This document shows positions 27,421 through 37,500 of a DNA stretch of 64,000 nucleotides, one piece after another. Positions within the stretch are counted from its first letter, which is position 1. Every line of letters starts with the position of its first letter. This stretch comes from Spirochaetota bacterium (GTDB lineage Bacteria; Spirochaetota; Spirochaetia; Treponematales; Treponemataceae), in NCBI GenBank assembly GCA_023398165.1, contig JAEWSQ010000025.1, positions 150,317 through 214,316 on the forward strand. Direction: 5' to 3'. Position numbers and translations under genes: made by a program. The notes under the pieces are model-generated. The model ran no database searches and was not told the origin of the DNA. It worked only from the letters and a program-made list of their open reading frames with translations.

Positions 27421-27819
27421 ATGAGAAAAATTGCTAAAATCGGGATTGCGCTGGTTATTATTATTCTGATGCTTTTCATAACCGGGAAAATAACAGTAAG
27501 CCGGGTAGAAAAGAATCTTATATCTTTGCAGAACAGTGAGCTTAAGACTCCTAGTCTTACTATGGTAAAAGACGGGACGTATAGTGGATCCTATACATGC
27601 TTCCCTGTGTCAGTTACGGTGTCTGTTACAGTAAAGGATAATACAATAACTGATATTGCCATTATTGAACATCAAAACGGGCAGGGGAAACCTGCAGAAA
27701 AGATTACCGATACTGTCATTGAAAAGCAGAGTATTACAGTTGATGCGGTAAGCGGTGCAACATACTCAAGTATTGTTATATTAAAGGCTATTGAAAATGC
27801 CCTTGCAGGATCTCAATAA
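27421..27819 (+). CDS. membrane-anchored FMN-binding domain protein
   Basis: This is a 132-aa protein with an N-terminal hydrophobic anchor (about 7-24) and one FMN_bind domain, as in RnfG/NqrC and in flavinylated extracytoplasmic electron carriers. The signature VDAVSGATYSS (about 106-116) contains the Thr that the flavin transferase ApbE modifies with FMN. DGTYSGSY marks the domain start. It is probably exported and serves as a small one-flavin electron carrier. A GGGGA ribosome site precedes the ATG. It heads a short run with a 60-aa membrane protein and lacZ. No ApbE gene is in the window. Confidence 0.82.
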   Translation: MRKIAKIGIALVIIILMLFITGKITVSRVEKNLISLQNSELKTPSLTMVKDGTYSGSYTCFPVSVTVSVTVKDNTITDIAIIEHQNGQGKPAEKITDTVIEKQSITVDAVSGATYSSIVILKAIENALAGSQ

Positions 27820-27849
27820 ATAAAATTCATAAACTTACTAGGAGTTAGT

Positions 27850-28032
27850 ATGTACCGGAAAATTCTTTTTATCAGTATGATTGTTGCTGTCTGTGGTTTA
27901 ATTTTTTTAATCATCAACCGTTTTTTGTATACCTTCCCCGATTTTGCAGTGCGTATTACAGGCATCATAATTCTTATAGATATTGTTGTCCTAAGTTTCA
28001 GTATGGCAAAATTGTATTTTAAGAAGAAGTAA
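27850..28032 (+). CDS. small two-helix membrane protein
   Basis: This 60-aa protein is almost entirely two hydrophobic helices (about residues 5-25 and 33-53) and ends in a basic tail, KLYFKKK. AGGAG lies 7 bases before the ATG. lacZ begins one base after its stop and the FMN-binding gene ends 30 bases before it, so the three are probably co-transcribed. Its role is unknown. It could partner the FMN-binding protein in the membrane, but nothing in its sequence shows this. Confidence 0.6.
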   Translation: MYRKILFISMIVAVCGLIFLIINRFLYTFPDFAVRITGIIILIDIVVLSFSMAKLYFKKK

Positions 28033-28033
28033 T

Positions 28034-31000
28034 ATGAACAGTTTTCCTGCCCCGGTCTGGGAAAATCCTGAGATTCAGGAAATTGCACGGCTTCCCATGC
28101 GAAGCTCTTTTTTACCGTTTTCGAGTATGGATGCGGCTGTTACCGATGCGGCTGCCGGTCCTGAGTATAGAAGTTTACTCACTAACGATAGGGTACTTTC
28201 TCTTGACGGTCAATGGAATTTTGCCTTTTATACATCGCCGGATGTTGTTGTTGATTATACTTCGATTCCCAAAGATACTATCACGGTTCCGCTCTCCTGG
28301 TCTCTCCAGGGTTGGGATAAGCCTCATTATACCAATGTGCAGATGCCGTTTTCAGTTCTTCCTCCTCGTGCGCCTTCTGAGAATCCGACGGGGTATTACT
28401 ATAAAGAAATTGTAATTCCGAAAGAATGGAAAGATAAAAGAATAGTGCTTCATGCAGGTTCTGCAGAAAGTGTTCTAATGGTCTATGTTAACGGGGAATT
28501 TGCAGGCTGCGGCAAAGATACTCGTCTTAATCAGGAATTTGAGTTAAATCCCTTTTTACGAGAAGATAAAAAAAATGTGCTGTGTTTGAAAGTTATCAGG
28601 TATTCAGATGCAAGCTATATTGAAGATCAGGATCAGTGGTGGTTCGGCGGTCTTCACCGGTCAGTATACCTGTACTGCACAGAGAAAAAATATATTCAAA
28701 CACTTCACGCTTTTCCATCGGCAGATATAATAACTAATGATGGTCATACACAAGGAACTATTTCATTAAAAATTTCATTTGAAGGAAACATAGAGGCCGG
28801 AAACGGTATAGGGAACTCCTCCGATGCTGAACGTGAAAAATCCTTTGACCGTTTTACGATTTCTTATGCAGTATATAAGTATAAGTTTCCTCATTCATCA
28901 CATGATGCATCCTCTTTCATTCAGAACAACAAACCTCTTGCAGAGGAAACGTTTTCGTTTACCTCAAGCTACCGGGAGAACTCCTGTATTGCACAAAGAA
29001 ATATCAGTATACAAAATCCGGAGCTCTGGTCTCATGAAAAACCATCATTATATATTATTGGAATCACAGTAGCGCAGGATGGAAAACATATAGAAAGTAC
29101 GGCAGCAGTTACCGGTTTCCGGTCGGTAGAAGTAAAAAACAGAGAACTCTTAATTAATGGCAAGGCTGTGCTCATTAAGGGCGTAAACCGGCATGAACAT
29201 GATGAAAAATTTGGAAAGACGCTTTCGACACAATCGATGGTCCGCGACATACTGCTCTTGAAACAGCATAATTTTAATGCGGTGCGGACGAGTCATTACC
29301 CGAACGATGAGAGGTGGTATGAACTGTGCGACCGCTACGGCATCTACCTTACCGATGAAGCAAATATAGAAAACCACTGTTTTTATGATCAGCTGGCTAG
29401 AGATTCCCGGTGGTCGTATGCCTACCTTTCCCGTGTTCAGAGGATGGCACAGCGCGACTGCAATCACCCCAGTGTGATTATCTGGTCGCTCGGCAACGAA
29501 AGCGGCGACGGTGAAAATCAGGTGCTCTGCGGAGCCTGGCTGCGCCGGTTTGATTCAAGCCGTCCTGTTCACTATGAAGGCTTTGTCAGGCCGGAATGGG
29601 GTCAGGGTAATTATTCACTCGATACCCTTTCCCGCGGTAAAGGACTTACTGATATTATCAGTCCTATGTATCCGTCTATTGAACTGATAAAAGACTATGC
29701 TGCAGAGAGGGATGATTACAGGCCCTTAATCATGTGCGAGTTTTCTCATGCCATGGGAAACTCAAACGGGAGCCTTGCCGATTACTGGAAGGCAATTGAA
29801 AGTCATCACGGACTGCAGGGCGGCTATATTTGGGACTGGATAGATCAAGGGCTTGAAGCCTTCACAGAAAAGGGTGAAAAGTACTGGAAGTATGGAGGCG
29901 ATTTTGGCGACAAGCCGACAGACTATGATTTTTGCCTCAACGGTTTATTGTTTCCCGATCAGACATGCAAGCCCGCTATGGCCGAATGCAAACAGCTGTT
30001 TTCACCGGTTGAAATTGTTTTTAAAAATGAGTCAATATCAGCTGATAATAGAAATGCACATACACAGCTGACGTTTACGGTTAAAAACAAATTTGATTTT
30101 ACAACTTTAGATAAAGTTAGTATCGAATGGTTTATAATGCATAACGGCAATGCAATAGATAAGGGACTTCTTTCACTGCCTCCTGTAAAACCCGGTGTGG
30201 AAACTTGTATAACAATAGATTCCGCATCACTTACAACGATTAATACTCTTGACGGTCTTGTGTACGTTCACTTCAATGTTCTTCTTGCAGAAGATCTCAT
30301 CTGGGCAAAAAAAGGTTTTGTAATCGGACAGGCGGAACACTTAGTACAGGAAACTAAATTTCATGCAGCGGTCTGTGCAGAGGAAAATGATATTACGAAT
30401 TTTATTAACAACATTAAACCCTGCCTTTTTAGAATACCGACAGAAAATGACGGACTTAAGAATTTTTTGGGTGAAACAGGCAAGGAAGAGTCTTCTTTTT
30501 ATTGGAAGAATAAGGCTGTGAACCTCTGGCTCGAGATGGATCTTGAGAATATCAGGCGGATTAAAACGGACAGCACTTCCTGGGATTTACTGTGCGGTTC
30601 CAATGCAGTATCTGTGTATAAAGATAAAAAAATCGGAACGTATTCGCTCTGTCTTATAACTGATGATATAGGAGTTAGAGCTTGTATCAGTTTTACTATT
30701 GAGCCAAGTGTAAAAAATCTTCCTAGAATCGGGATTTCTGTAAAAGTACCTTCATCATTCAGCCGTATCAGCTGGATCGGTTCGGGTCCGCAGGAATCCT
30801 ACAGCGACAGAAAGACAGGTGCATTTTTAGGTTTTTACCGTCATGAGGTAAAAGATCTGTATGTTCCCTACATTGTGCCTCAGGAAAACGGAAACAGAAC
30901 GGGCGTTCGTAAACTGCTTCTTGAAGGTCAAAACAAACTTTCAATTATCAGTGCAAAACCTATTGAGTTCTCTGCTCAAATGCATGACACCCGATCGATG

Positions 31001-31174
31001 ATGAAAGCCTTACACACATTTGAACTTGAAGAAACATTTGATTCAAAAGGCTGCTGGATTCTTCACCTTGACTGCCTTCAGCGCGGTGTCGGCACTGCAA
31101 CCTGCGGACCGGATACTCTCGAACAGTACTGCATCAAGCCGGGAACGTATACTATGGAGCTGATTATAAGCTGA
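28034..31174 (+). CDS. lacZ: GH2 beta-galactosidase, LacZ-type
   Basis: LacZ hydrolyses lactose and other beta-galactosides. The protein (1046 aa, close to the 1024 of E. coli) has the five-domain order: sugar-binding domain with GYYYKEIVIPKEW, an Ig-like domain, the TIM barrel, a second Ig-like domain and the C-terminal beta-galactosidase small-chain domain (WIGSGPQESYSDRKTGAFLG). The acid/base is Glu489 in WSLGNESGDG and the nucleophile Glu569 in MCEFSHAMGN. There is no signal peptide, so it is cytoplasmic. It starts one base after the small membrane gene and has only a weak ribosome site (AAGAAG), suggesting translation coupled to that gene. Together with the Mgl system it would release and use galactose. 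Confidence 0.95.
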   Translation: MNSFPAPVWENPEIQEIARLPMRSSFLPFSSMDAAVTDAAAGPEYRSLLTNDRVLSLDGQWNFAFYTSPDVVVDYTSIPKDTITVPLSWSLQGWDKPHYTNVQMPFSVLPPRAPSENPTGYYYKEIVIPKEWKDKRIVLHAGSAESVLMVYVNGEFAGCGKDTRLNQEFELNPFLREDKKNVLCLKVIRYSDASYIEDQDQWWFGGLHRSVYLYCTEKKYIQTLHAFPSADIITNDGHTQGTISLKISFEGNIEAGNGIGNSSDAEREKSFDRFTISYAVYKYKFPHSSHDASSFIQNNKPLAEETFSFTSSYRENSCIAQRNISIQNPELWSHEKPSLYIIGITVAQDGKHIESTAAVTGFRSVEVKNRELLINGKAVLIKGVNRHEHDEKFGKTLSTQSMVRDILLLKQHNFNAVRTSHYPNDERWYELCDRYGIYLTDEANIENHCFYDQLARDSRWSYAYLSRVQRMAQRDCNHPSVIIWSLGNESGDGENQVLCGAWLRRFDSSRPVHYEGFVRPEWGQGNYSLDTLSRGKGLTDIISPMYPSIELIKDYAAERDDYRPLIMCEFSHAMGNSNGSLADYWKAIESHHGLQGGYIWDWIDQGLEAFTEKGEKYWKYGGDFGDKPTDYDFCLNGLLFPDQTCKPAMAECKQLFSPVEIVFKNESISADNRNAHTQLTFTVKNKFDFTTLDKVSIEWFIMHNGNAIDKGLLSLPPVKPGVETCITIDSASLTTINTLDGLVYVHFNVLLAEDLIWAKKGFVIGQAEHLVQETKFHAAVCAEENDITNFINNIKPCLFRIPTENDGLKNFLGETGKEESSFYWKNKAVNLWLEMDLENIRRIKTDSTSWDLLCGSNAVSVYKDKKIGTYSLCLITDDIGVRACISFTIEPSVKNLPRIGISVKVPSSFSRISWIGSGPQESYSDRKTGAFLGFYRHEVKDLYVPYIVPQENGNRTGVRKLLLEGQNKLSIISAKPIEFSAQMHDTRSMMKALHTFELEETFDSKGCWILHLDCLQRGVGTATCGPDTLEQYCIKPGTYTMELIIS

Positions 31175-31239
31175 GTTATTTTTCAAAAACTAAACATAGA
31201 TGAGATTTTAACTTTGACATATTCATCTGATAAAAAATC

Positions 31240-31268
31240 TTGACATAAATAATTCTATACTTCATAAT
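31240..31268 (+). promoter_or_regulatory. sigma-70 promoter upstream of the TonB-dependent receptor gene
   Basis: TTGACA (31240-31245), a 17-base spacer and CATAAT (31263-31268). A second TTGACA stands at 31214. The rest of the 287-base region before the gene holds no other clear signal. Confidence 0.6.
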
Positions 31269-31461
31269 TAAATACGTGAACGGAGTTTTGTGAGAGTTGC
31301 TCTGGTAATGTAAGAGAAAGTGTTTTTCATCTTTAATCTATACAGATAATTCCAGCCTTATGTATTACTATTTCTTATTATTAAAAGAATGCAGGATAAC
31401 TCTTTCAAGAATTCTATAGAAGATGTTTCCTAAAAATATTTAAAAACTCTTGGAGAGTGTT

Positions 31462-33984
31462 ATGCCTTTAAAAAAAGCCTTTATCTGTTGTTTAATCTTC
31501 TGTATAGCTTATTTACAAGCTCTCGAAATCCCTCTCCTCGTCAAAGATGGCGACCTGAATATTCCGCTCGAGGGAGTACATGTTTCTGTGTCGGGTATTT
31601 TACCTTCCTCTGTTCTTACAGACGCAGACGGCCGTGTTAAGCTTATTATACCCGAAGATGCTTCTTATCCGCTCTCAATTATCTGTACAACTCCCGGCTA
31701 TGCTGATACAGAAATTACGCTAAAAACGTCTTCTATTTCGTACAACCAAGAAAATCCTCTTGTAATAACCATGGTCTTAGATACCGTGCTCGAAGGTGAG
31801 GAGCTTGTGGTGCAGGTGGAAAGAAAAGGCAAGACCGACGAGAAAAGCGGGGTGTCGATTGTAAGAACCAGCGAAGAACTAAAAACAACAGCCCAAATCG
31901 GTTTTGTAGAAGATGTAATGAGTTCTGTTTCTCTTCTCCCCGGAGTCGGCTTCAAAATGGGCATGAACATGGAGCCTTCGATCCGGGGAGGCTACCCTGC
32001 AGAAATGGGTGTTGCCTTTGACGGGGTGTATTTATTGGAACCCTTTTACTGGGACGGTATGGTATCAATCCTGAGTCCTTACATGGTAGACACGGTAAAA
32101 CTTTCAACTGGAATATTTTCTGCAAGGTACGGACAGGGTACATCGGGCTTACTCGAGACTTCAAGCGTGAACATCGGAGATGTAAGAAAGCTTACATTCA
32201 ATGTATCAAGTATTTCTGCTGATATTGCCGCTGAGCTTCCGCTTGGGGAAAAGAATGATTTGTTTTTATATGCACACCTGACCGACTTAACCATGGTAAA
32301 GTGGGCTATGATGGGAGTTATTGCACTGTATGATTTATCAGAGCCTGAGGAAGATTTTTTCTATAGTATCAGGGATGTGTTATTTCCTGCAATAAAGCAA
32401 ATGCCCCATATATATTCAGTGTACGGAAAATGGAATTATAATCCTGTTCCTGAATTTTCATTAACAACAAATCTTTTATTTGCCTATGATGGAATGCAGG
32501 TAAAACTCACTCAGGGCGGCGGTGACAGTATTGTATATTATGAGGAATTGAAAAATTTTGATGAATATCGGCTTTACCCTCCTTATAGTAGCATAACACA
32601 ATTTATGTATGATGATTATCAAGGTTTGGCAGGAACCCATTTTGATTGGATGATTTCAAATACTTTATTACTTCACGGGCAGTTGTCGTACACAATTCAT
32701 GCTTTGGTTAAAAACAACCATCAGTATGATTTTTTGCTACGCCATGAAGGGTACTTTCCAGTGTATGATGAGAATGGAAATCCTTCGTATGATGAAGATG
32801 GCAAACCGATTTTAGAATATGTCCTAAGATTCACAAATGAAGATTCTTTTACGAAGAAAAAAACTATAAAGCAGCAGATGGAGGGAAGATTCTTAAGTGA
32901 ACTACAAATGTCTGACAACAGTATTCTAAATTTTGGTATAGAAGAAGTTCTTAAAACCCGCATAAACGAGACTGATATTCACAAACAGATAGTATATTCT
33001 CAAGTAATTGATGACACAAATATCCCTATTCAAGGGCCTGAAATAAAGGATTTTACATCAGTTCCTGAAAACAACATCCTTAATTCCTGCGCCTTTGCTC
33101 TTTGGAATTTCGGTACGGATACCTCAGTTCTACAGGGAGAAGCAGGTCTTAGGGCAGAGCATTATTACTTGTGGAATAAGGAAGCAGGTTTTGATTTATA
33201 TAACTATCCTGTGGTAAATCCGAGGGCAAATATAATTTATACGCCGTTTCGTAATACCGGTGTTTTCGATGTTGTCTCCTTTAGTGCAGGAAGCGGACTA
33301 TATTCATCATTGTCACGAGAAGCATCAGAAATACAAAAGAGTACGGTATCTGATACGTTTATACTAACTCCGGATACAGCCTGGACTTCTGTAATCGGAA
33401 CTGCTGCTGATTTCCAAAACGGAATCCATATAACGCTTGAGGGTTACTATAAGCATTATCTAGCTCGAACCTATATCTATGCCGATGAACGGGATGTACA
33501 GAATATTCAGTATTATGCGCTTAATAACGGAAAGGGATTCGCAACAGGTGCAGACATAATGATCGAAAAAAGCCTTAACGGCTGGCTTGACGGCTATATT
33601 AGTTATTCATTTTTACATGCACGGTTTTACAATCCTGCAGTTTCTCAATACGATAGTCAGACAACAACGACAGGAGATCCGCTGGGCATCTGGTATTATC
33701 CTCTGTATCATCGTTTTCATACCGTCAATACGGTTCTCAATTTCAGGCTCCCTAAAGACTGCACGTTTACCCTGAGCGGTTCGTTTGCAACGGGAAATCC
33801 GAGAAAGCAGTATATAGACAAGATCGAAGAATACCTTGCAGGTACTTATTATGATCCCGGCTTGAATGAGTATTTGTTTCTGGTGTTGTACAGCGATACT
33901 TTACGAAATCTTCCTGATTGGACTGTTGATATTCGATTCAGTAAAAAAGGTACATTTAAAAATCCTAAGCATACCTGGGAATAG
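31462..33984 (+). CDS. TonB-dependent receptor-like outer-membrane protein, cut short by in-frame TAG
   Basis: After a signal peptide (about 1-20), a carboxypeptidase-regulatory-like beta-sandwich (about 21-110) leads to a TonB plug domain. The plug includes EDVMSSVSLLPGVGFKMG and the RGGYPAEMGVAFDGVYL stretch. A long beta-barrel region follows. These receptors carry siderophores, vitamins or glycans through the outer membrane. The ATG at 31462 follows GGAGAGTGTT; the TTG at 31450 is less likely. The frame stops at TAG 33982-33984 after 840 aa. It then stays open for another 57 codons that end in the expected C-terminal phenylalanine, so the barrel lacks its last strands unless the codon is read through. 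No substrate can be named. Confidence 0.85.
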   Translation: MPLKKAFICCLIFCIAYLQALEIPLLVKDGDLNIPLEGVHVSVSGILPSSVLTDADGRVKLIIPEDASYPLSIICTTPGYADTEITLKTSSISYNQENPLVITMVLDTVLEGEELVVQVERKGKTDEKSGVSIVRTSEELKTTAQIGFVEDVMSSVSLLPGVGFKMGMNMEPSIRGGYPAEMGVAFDGVYLLEPFYWDGMVSILSPYMVDTVKLSTGIFSARYGQGTSGLLETSSVNIGDVRKLTFNVSSISADIAAELPLGEKNDLFLYAHLTDLTMVKWAMMGVIALYDLSEPEEDFFYSIRDVLFPAIKQMPHIYSVYGKWNYNPVPEFSLTTNLLFAYDGMQVKLTQGGGDSIVYYEELKNFDEYRLYPPYSSITQFMYDDYQGLAGTHFDWMISNTLLLHGQLSYTIHALVKNNHQYDFLLRHEGYFPVYDENGNPSYDEDGKPILEYVLRFTNEDSFTKKKTIKQQMEGRFLSELQMSDNSILNFGIEEVLKTRINETDIHKQIVYSQVIDDTNIPIQGPEIKDFTSVPENNILNSCAFALWNFGTDTSVLQGEAGLRAEHYYLWNKEAGFDLYNYPVVNPRANIIYTPFRNTGVFDVVSFSAGSGLYSSLSREASEIQKSTVSDTFILTPDTAWTSVIGTAADFQNGIHITLEGYYKHYLARTYIYADERDVQNIQYYALNNGKGFATGADIMIEKSLNGWLDGYISYSFLHARFYNPAVSQYDSQTTTTGDPLGIWYYPLYHRFHTVNTVLNFRLPKDCTFTLSGSFATGNPRKQYIDKIEEYLAGTYYDPGLNEYLFLVLYSDTLRNLPDWTVDIRFSKKGTFKNPKHTWE

Positions 33985-34158
33985 TACATCGGTATTGAAA
34001 ACCTTCTGGGCTTACCATATGCATTTTACAAGGTAGAAAATATGAAAAAGGTAGACGGTTTTTTTGAATCAACAGGATGGACAATAGGAGAAGGATCGTA
34101 TACCATTGATATGAGTTTTGTTCCGCTCCCTTCATTCGGCTTGAAAATGATGTTCTGA
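33985..34158 (+). pseudogene. C-terminal barrel remainder of the TonB-dependent receptor
   Basis: These 57 codons continue the receptor frame directly after the TAG (reading YIGIENLLGLPYAFYKVEN at first). They end FGLKMMF-stop, the aromatic C-terminal residue used as a signal for outer-membrane barrel assembly. Only one base would need to change (CAG Gln to TAG) to explain the break. Confidence 0.7.
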
Positions 34159-34193
34159 GTAATAAACAAATACACTGTGGTATACAGCTTAAA

Positions 34194-34230
34194 AAAAATA
34201 ACAGGTACACAAATTGTACCTGTTATTTTT
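34194..34230. terminator. bidirectional terminator
   Basis: Fifteen-base perfect arms (34194-34208, 34216-34230) ending AACAGGTAC / GTACCTGTT flank the loop ACAAATT. A-runs and T-runs lie on the outer sides, so it can stop both the receptor gene and the convergent leucine-rich-repeat gene. Confidence 0.88.
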
Positions 34231-34237
34231 TAGAAAT

Positions 34238-36622
34238 TTAGTATCCAATAATTCGGGACGAATAATTAGACCAGTTTGATGCTGCTTTGTAGGAAGCGAC
34301 ACTGGCAGAAGGAACAGAGATACTTATACTATTGTTCGGGAAAATAGTATACCCTGCTGCCGGAGGGGTTGACGCCTCGACTGTAATAGATGAGGCAGAT
34401 GAACAACCTGTGAATGCATAATTCCCGATAGAGGTAACTGAGGAAGGCACAGTGATCGAAGTAAGTTTTGCCTCCCGAAAAGCAAACGTTTCTATCGTAG
34501 AGACGGAGGAAGGAATGGTAACTAATGCCGGCTTTGCATCTTCAAATGCGTAGGCCGCTATAGTTGTTACTGTCGAAGGTATAGTATAACTTGTACCGGT
34601 CTTTCCAGCAGGATAACAGATAAGCGAAGTAGAATCATTATTGAACAATATTCCAGAAGAGGCGCTGTACTTAGTATTGCCTGTTGTTACCGTTATTGAT
34701 GTCAGAAGTGTACAATCCTGAAAGGCTCCGCCGCTAATTGCTGTGACTGATGCTGGAATGGTTATAGTTATTACACTGCATTCACCGAAAACTCCTAAAC
34801 CAATTGATGTAAGAGAATTGGGCAGTGTAATGTTTGTAATACCGGTACAGCCGTAGAAAGCATAGTTTCCTAGTGTTAAAAGGCTCGTCGGAAGATTAAT
34901 TCCTGTGAGAAGAGGGCATCCTGAGATACTATAGGCACCAATTTCAGATACACCCGAAATAATAGTAAGATTCCCGCTCTTTCCCTGCGGACACTTTATG
35001 AGCTTTGTTTTTGCTTTGTTGTACAAAACTCCATTATCAGATGAGTACACCGTATTTGCCGGGTCAACCGTTATAGATGCAAGATTATTACAATACGTAA
35101 TAAAATTTTCATGAAGTGTTGTAATAGATGCGGGTAAAGCTACGGCAGTTAATAAATCGGATTCGTAGAAGGCATTATTGCCGATGGAGGTAATACCGTT
35201 TTCCAGAGTAACTGAGGAAAGATCTAAACACCATGCAAAGGCCTGAGATTCTATACTTGCAGCTGAACCGGGAATAATAATTGACGTCAATTTTTCACAA
35301 CTTTGAAAGGTATATTGGTTTATTTTTTTTATAGAATGTCCAAGATCAGCTGATATTAGCTTTTTACAGCCATAAAATGCACCTTGACCAAGACTTGTAA
35401 CTGTGTCAGGTATTACTGCTGAAGTAATTGTGAGGTTGTCTCTAAATGCATCATCAGCAATACCTGTAACAGTGTTTCCATCAATAGATGAAGGAATTAC
35501 TAATGCTGGTGTTTCATTCCAGTTTGCTGCAAATCCGGTTATTACAGCATTAGTTCCTGATACAGTATAGCTGAACCATGGTTTCCATACCGCGTAAAGA
35601 GTTATGTCGGTACTTGTTGCAGTTATTTGGGCCATATCAGTATATTGTGCTGTAGAAGCTGATGCCGATGCTGCCCATCCTGAAAAACTTGCGCTGGGGT
35701 GCGTAAAAGTGTTTTTACGTAAGGTTACCGGAATGTTCTCATAGGCAGCGAGTGATGTCATGGTTCCTGTACCGCCGTTTGCATTAAAGGTTATTGTTCG
35801 GGTTACTACCCAATGTGCATACAGTGTTGTTGAAAGAGAAGGCATAGTATACTGGGTTCCTGCAGTATATAACGTTCCAGACCCGTCCTTTTTTGTGTTC
35901 CATCCGTAAAAACTGTACCCTGTTTTTACGAGGCTGCCTGTATTTCCCGGAAGACTTACGATGCTTCCTCCGGTGTATTGTGCAGCAGAGGGAACAGAAC
36001 CGCCGGTGGCATCGTTTCCGTCATAGGTAAGAGTAAAATATTCTATGGTAGTCCAGTGTGCGTAGAGTGTGGCTGCGCTTGAGGGCATGATAAACTCAGT
36101 TTCTACTTCATACAGCGTTCCAGAACCGTCTTTTTTTGTATTCCATCCTGCAAAAGTACAGTTTGTTTTTGTTAGAGAACCGGTATTTGACGGAAGTTTT
36201 ATCTTACTTCCGCTGGTGTACTTTCCTGCAGCGGGTGTTGTACCGGTTACTGCTTCATTGCCGTCAAACGTGAGTTCATAATACACCGGAGTCCATTGTG
36301 CGTATAAAAGCACGTTCTCGCTAGGCATTGCAAATATTTCACCGGGTTTGTACGGGGTGCCTGATCCATCTTTTTTTGTGTTCCAAACAGTAAAACTATA
36401 GTCAGGAATGGACAGGGAGCCTGTATTGTCCAGTACCGTAACGCTTCCGGCTGTTTTATATAAACCGCTGTCTATAGGTACTGTACCGCTCACTGCGCCG
36501 TTTGCATCGTATGTGACGGAAAAAGAAGGTAATTCATCTGCCGGATTCGGGCAGGAAACTAATGAAATGCTCATAAGTCCAATGAAAGCAAGCATTCCAA
36601 GCCGTAAAATGTATTTTTTCAT
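34238..36622 (-). CDS. surface lipoprotein with InlB B-repeats and BspA-type leucine-rich repeats
   Basis: This 794-aa lipoprotein has a signal peptide with the lipobox SLVSC (Cys24). Residues about 33-345 hold four tandem InlB B-type (Listeria-Bacteroides) repeats, each with a core like FxGWNTKKDGSGTLY and ending in LYAxW. The fourth is the most divergent. From about 350 to the end come BspA-like leucine-rich repeats (TSIGNYAFTGC, ITIPASVTAISGGAFQDC). Such proteins are cell-surface adhesins in treponemes such as T. denticola and Tannerella. The gene stands alone, with AAAGGGG before the ATG and a strong terminator behind it. The ligand is unknown. Repeat number may vary between strains by recombination, since the first three repeats are very alike. 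Confidence 0.9.
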   Translation of the reverse strand: MKKYILRLGMLAFIGLMSISLVSCPNPADELPSFSVTYDANGAVSGTVPIDSGLYKTAGSVTVLDNTGSLSIPDYSFTVWNTKKDGSGTPYKPGEIFAMPSENVLLYAQWTPVYYELTFDGNEAVTGTTPAAGKYTSGSKIKLPSNTGSLTKTNCTFAGWNTKKDGSGTLYEVETEFIMPSSAATLYAHWTTIEYFTLTYDGNDATGGSVPSAAQYTGGSIVSLPGNTGSLVKTGYSFYGWNTKKDGSGTLYTAGTQYTMPSLSTTLYAHWVVTRTITFNANGGTGTMTSLAAYENIPVTLRKNTFTHPSASFSGWAASASASTAQYTDMAQITATSTDITLYAVWKPWFSYTVSGTNAVITGFAANWNETPALVIPSSIDGNTVTGIADDAFRDNLTITSAVIPDTVTSLGQGAFYGCKKLISADLGHSIKKINQYTFQSCEKLTSIIIPGSAASIESQAFAWCLDLSSVTLENGITSIGNNAFYESDLLTAVALPASITTLHENFITYCNNLASITVDPANTVYSSDNGVLYNKAKTKLIKCPQGKSGNLTIISGVSEIGAYSISGCPLLTGINLPTSLLTLGNYAFYGCTGITNITLPNSLTSIGLGVFGECSVITITIPASVTAISGGAFQDCTLLTSITVTTGNTKYSASSGILFNNDSTSLICYPAGKTGTSYTIPSTVTTIAAYAFEDAKPALVTIPSSVSTIETFAFREAKLTSITVPSSVTSIGNYAFTGCSSASSITVEASTPPAAGYTIFPNNSISISVPSASVASYKAASNWSNYSSRIIGY

Positions 36623-36805
36623 GTATAAACCCCTTTAATGATTGGTGTATTAATTAAGTTATACTATATAAATGTTTAATAGTAAATAAAAATAAACTAA
36701 AAAGAGTGTTAAAATATAGATATTAAAAAAAAATTATAATTCCGTGATTATTTTGGACAGATTTGAGTAAATTGTGTTCAAGATTTATACGACTTGTAAT
36801 CGATT

Positions 36806-37486
36806 TTATTTTTCGAAGATAATTAGTCTTTCATCGACGGTATGATTAGTAAAACCTATGTTTTTGTTTATCCATGACAGTGTTTTTGGGCTGTAAAAGA
36901 ATACATGGCAAGGATCTGAGACATAATGCCAGGTTTTGAAAGTAATTGACTCATCATACAGCGATGTCATACAGTATAGCTTCCCATTTTCATTGAGCAT
37001 TTTATATAGTGTGGAAAATTCTTTCAAAGGAAAATAAAAATGTTCCATGACCTCACATAAAATAATGTAATCATATGTTCGATCAAGAACCTCCGCTTTG
37101 TTTTGAAAAAAAGGATCAAAGAGAGAAACAGGGTATGATGATTCTTCCAGCATTGTACTAGCAGCAGAATGCGGACCCGAACCGTAATCCAATCCCTTAT
37201 CTGAAGGGGTATGATTACAACGTACGGCATTGACAAGCGGAGATACAAAAGACCGGTAGCCTTTGTCATTCACATCATTTCTGTGGAGAAGGTAGCGGTT
37301 CTTCTCATCAGTTTCATTCATGCGGTTTTTTTCATGAAGAAAAATACCGCTGCATTCACTGCATTTGTAATATGAGCCCCATTTTCCACTATCAAAAAAA
37401 ACTGATGCACAGCCGCATAAGGGGCACTGTGCATCAGTGCTGTATTCTTGAGAACGTATATCTGCTTCATGTAATAGAGCTGACAT
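36806..37486 (-). CDS. class I SAM-dependent methyltransferase with N-terminal zinc-ribbon
   Basis: This 226-aa protein begins with a CPLCG...CSECSG pair (about residues 21-42), which should bind zinc. A methyltransferase fold follows with the SAM loop LDYGSGPHSAAS near residue 99 and YDYIILCEVMEHF near 138. The zinc-ribbon plus methyltransferase arrangement is common in proteins acting on small molecules or sugars, but the substrate cannot be read from the sequence. It starts 14 bases after the protease gene and has a poor ribosome site, so it is probably translated as the third gene of an operon with the TPR and protease genes. Confidence 0.78.
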   Translation of the reverse strand: MSALLHEADIRSQEYSTDAQCPLCGCASVFFDSGKWGSYYKCSECSGIFLHEKNRMNETDEKNRYLLHRNDVNDKGYRSFVSPLVNAVRCNHTPSDKGLDYGSGPHSAASTMLEESSYPVSLFDPFFQNKAEVLDRTYDYIILCEVMEHFYFPLKEFSTLYKMLNENGKLYCMTSLYDESITFKTWHYVSDPCHVFFYSPKTLSWINKNIGFTNHTVDERLIIFEK

Positions 37487-37500
37487 CTTTAATGCGCTGA

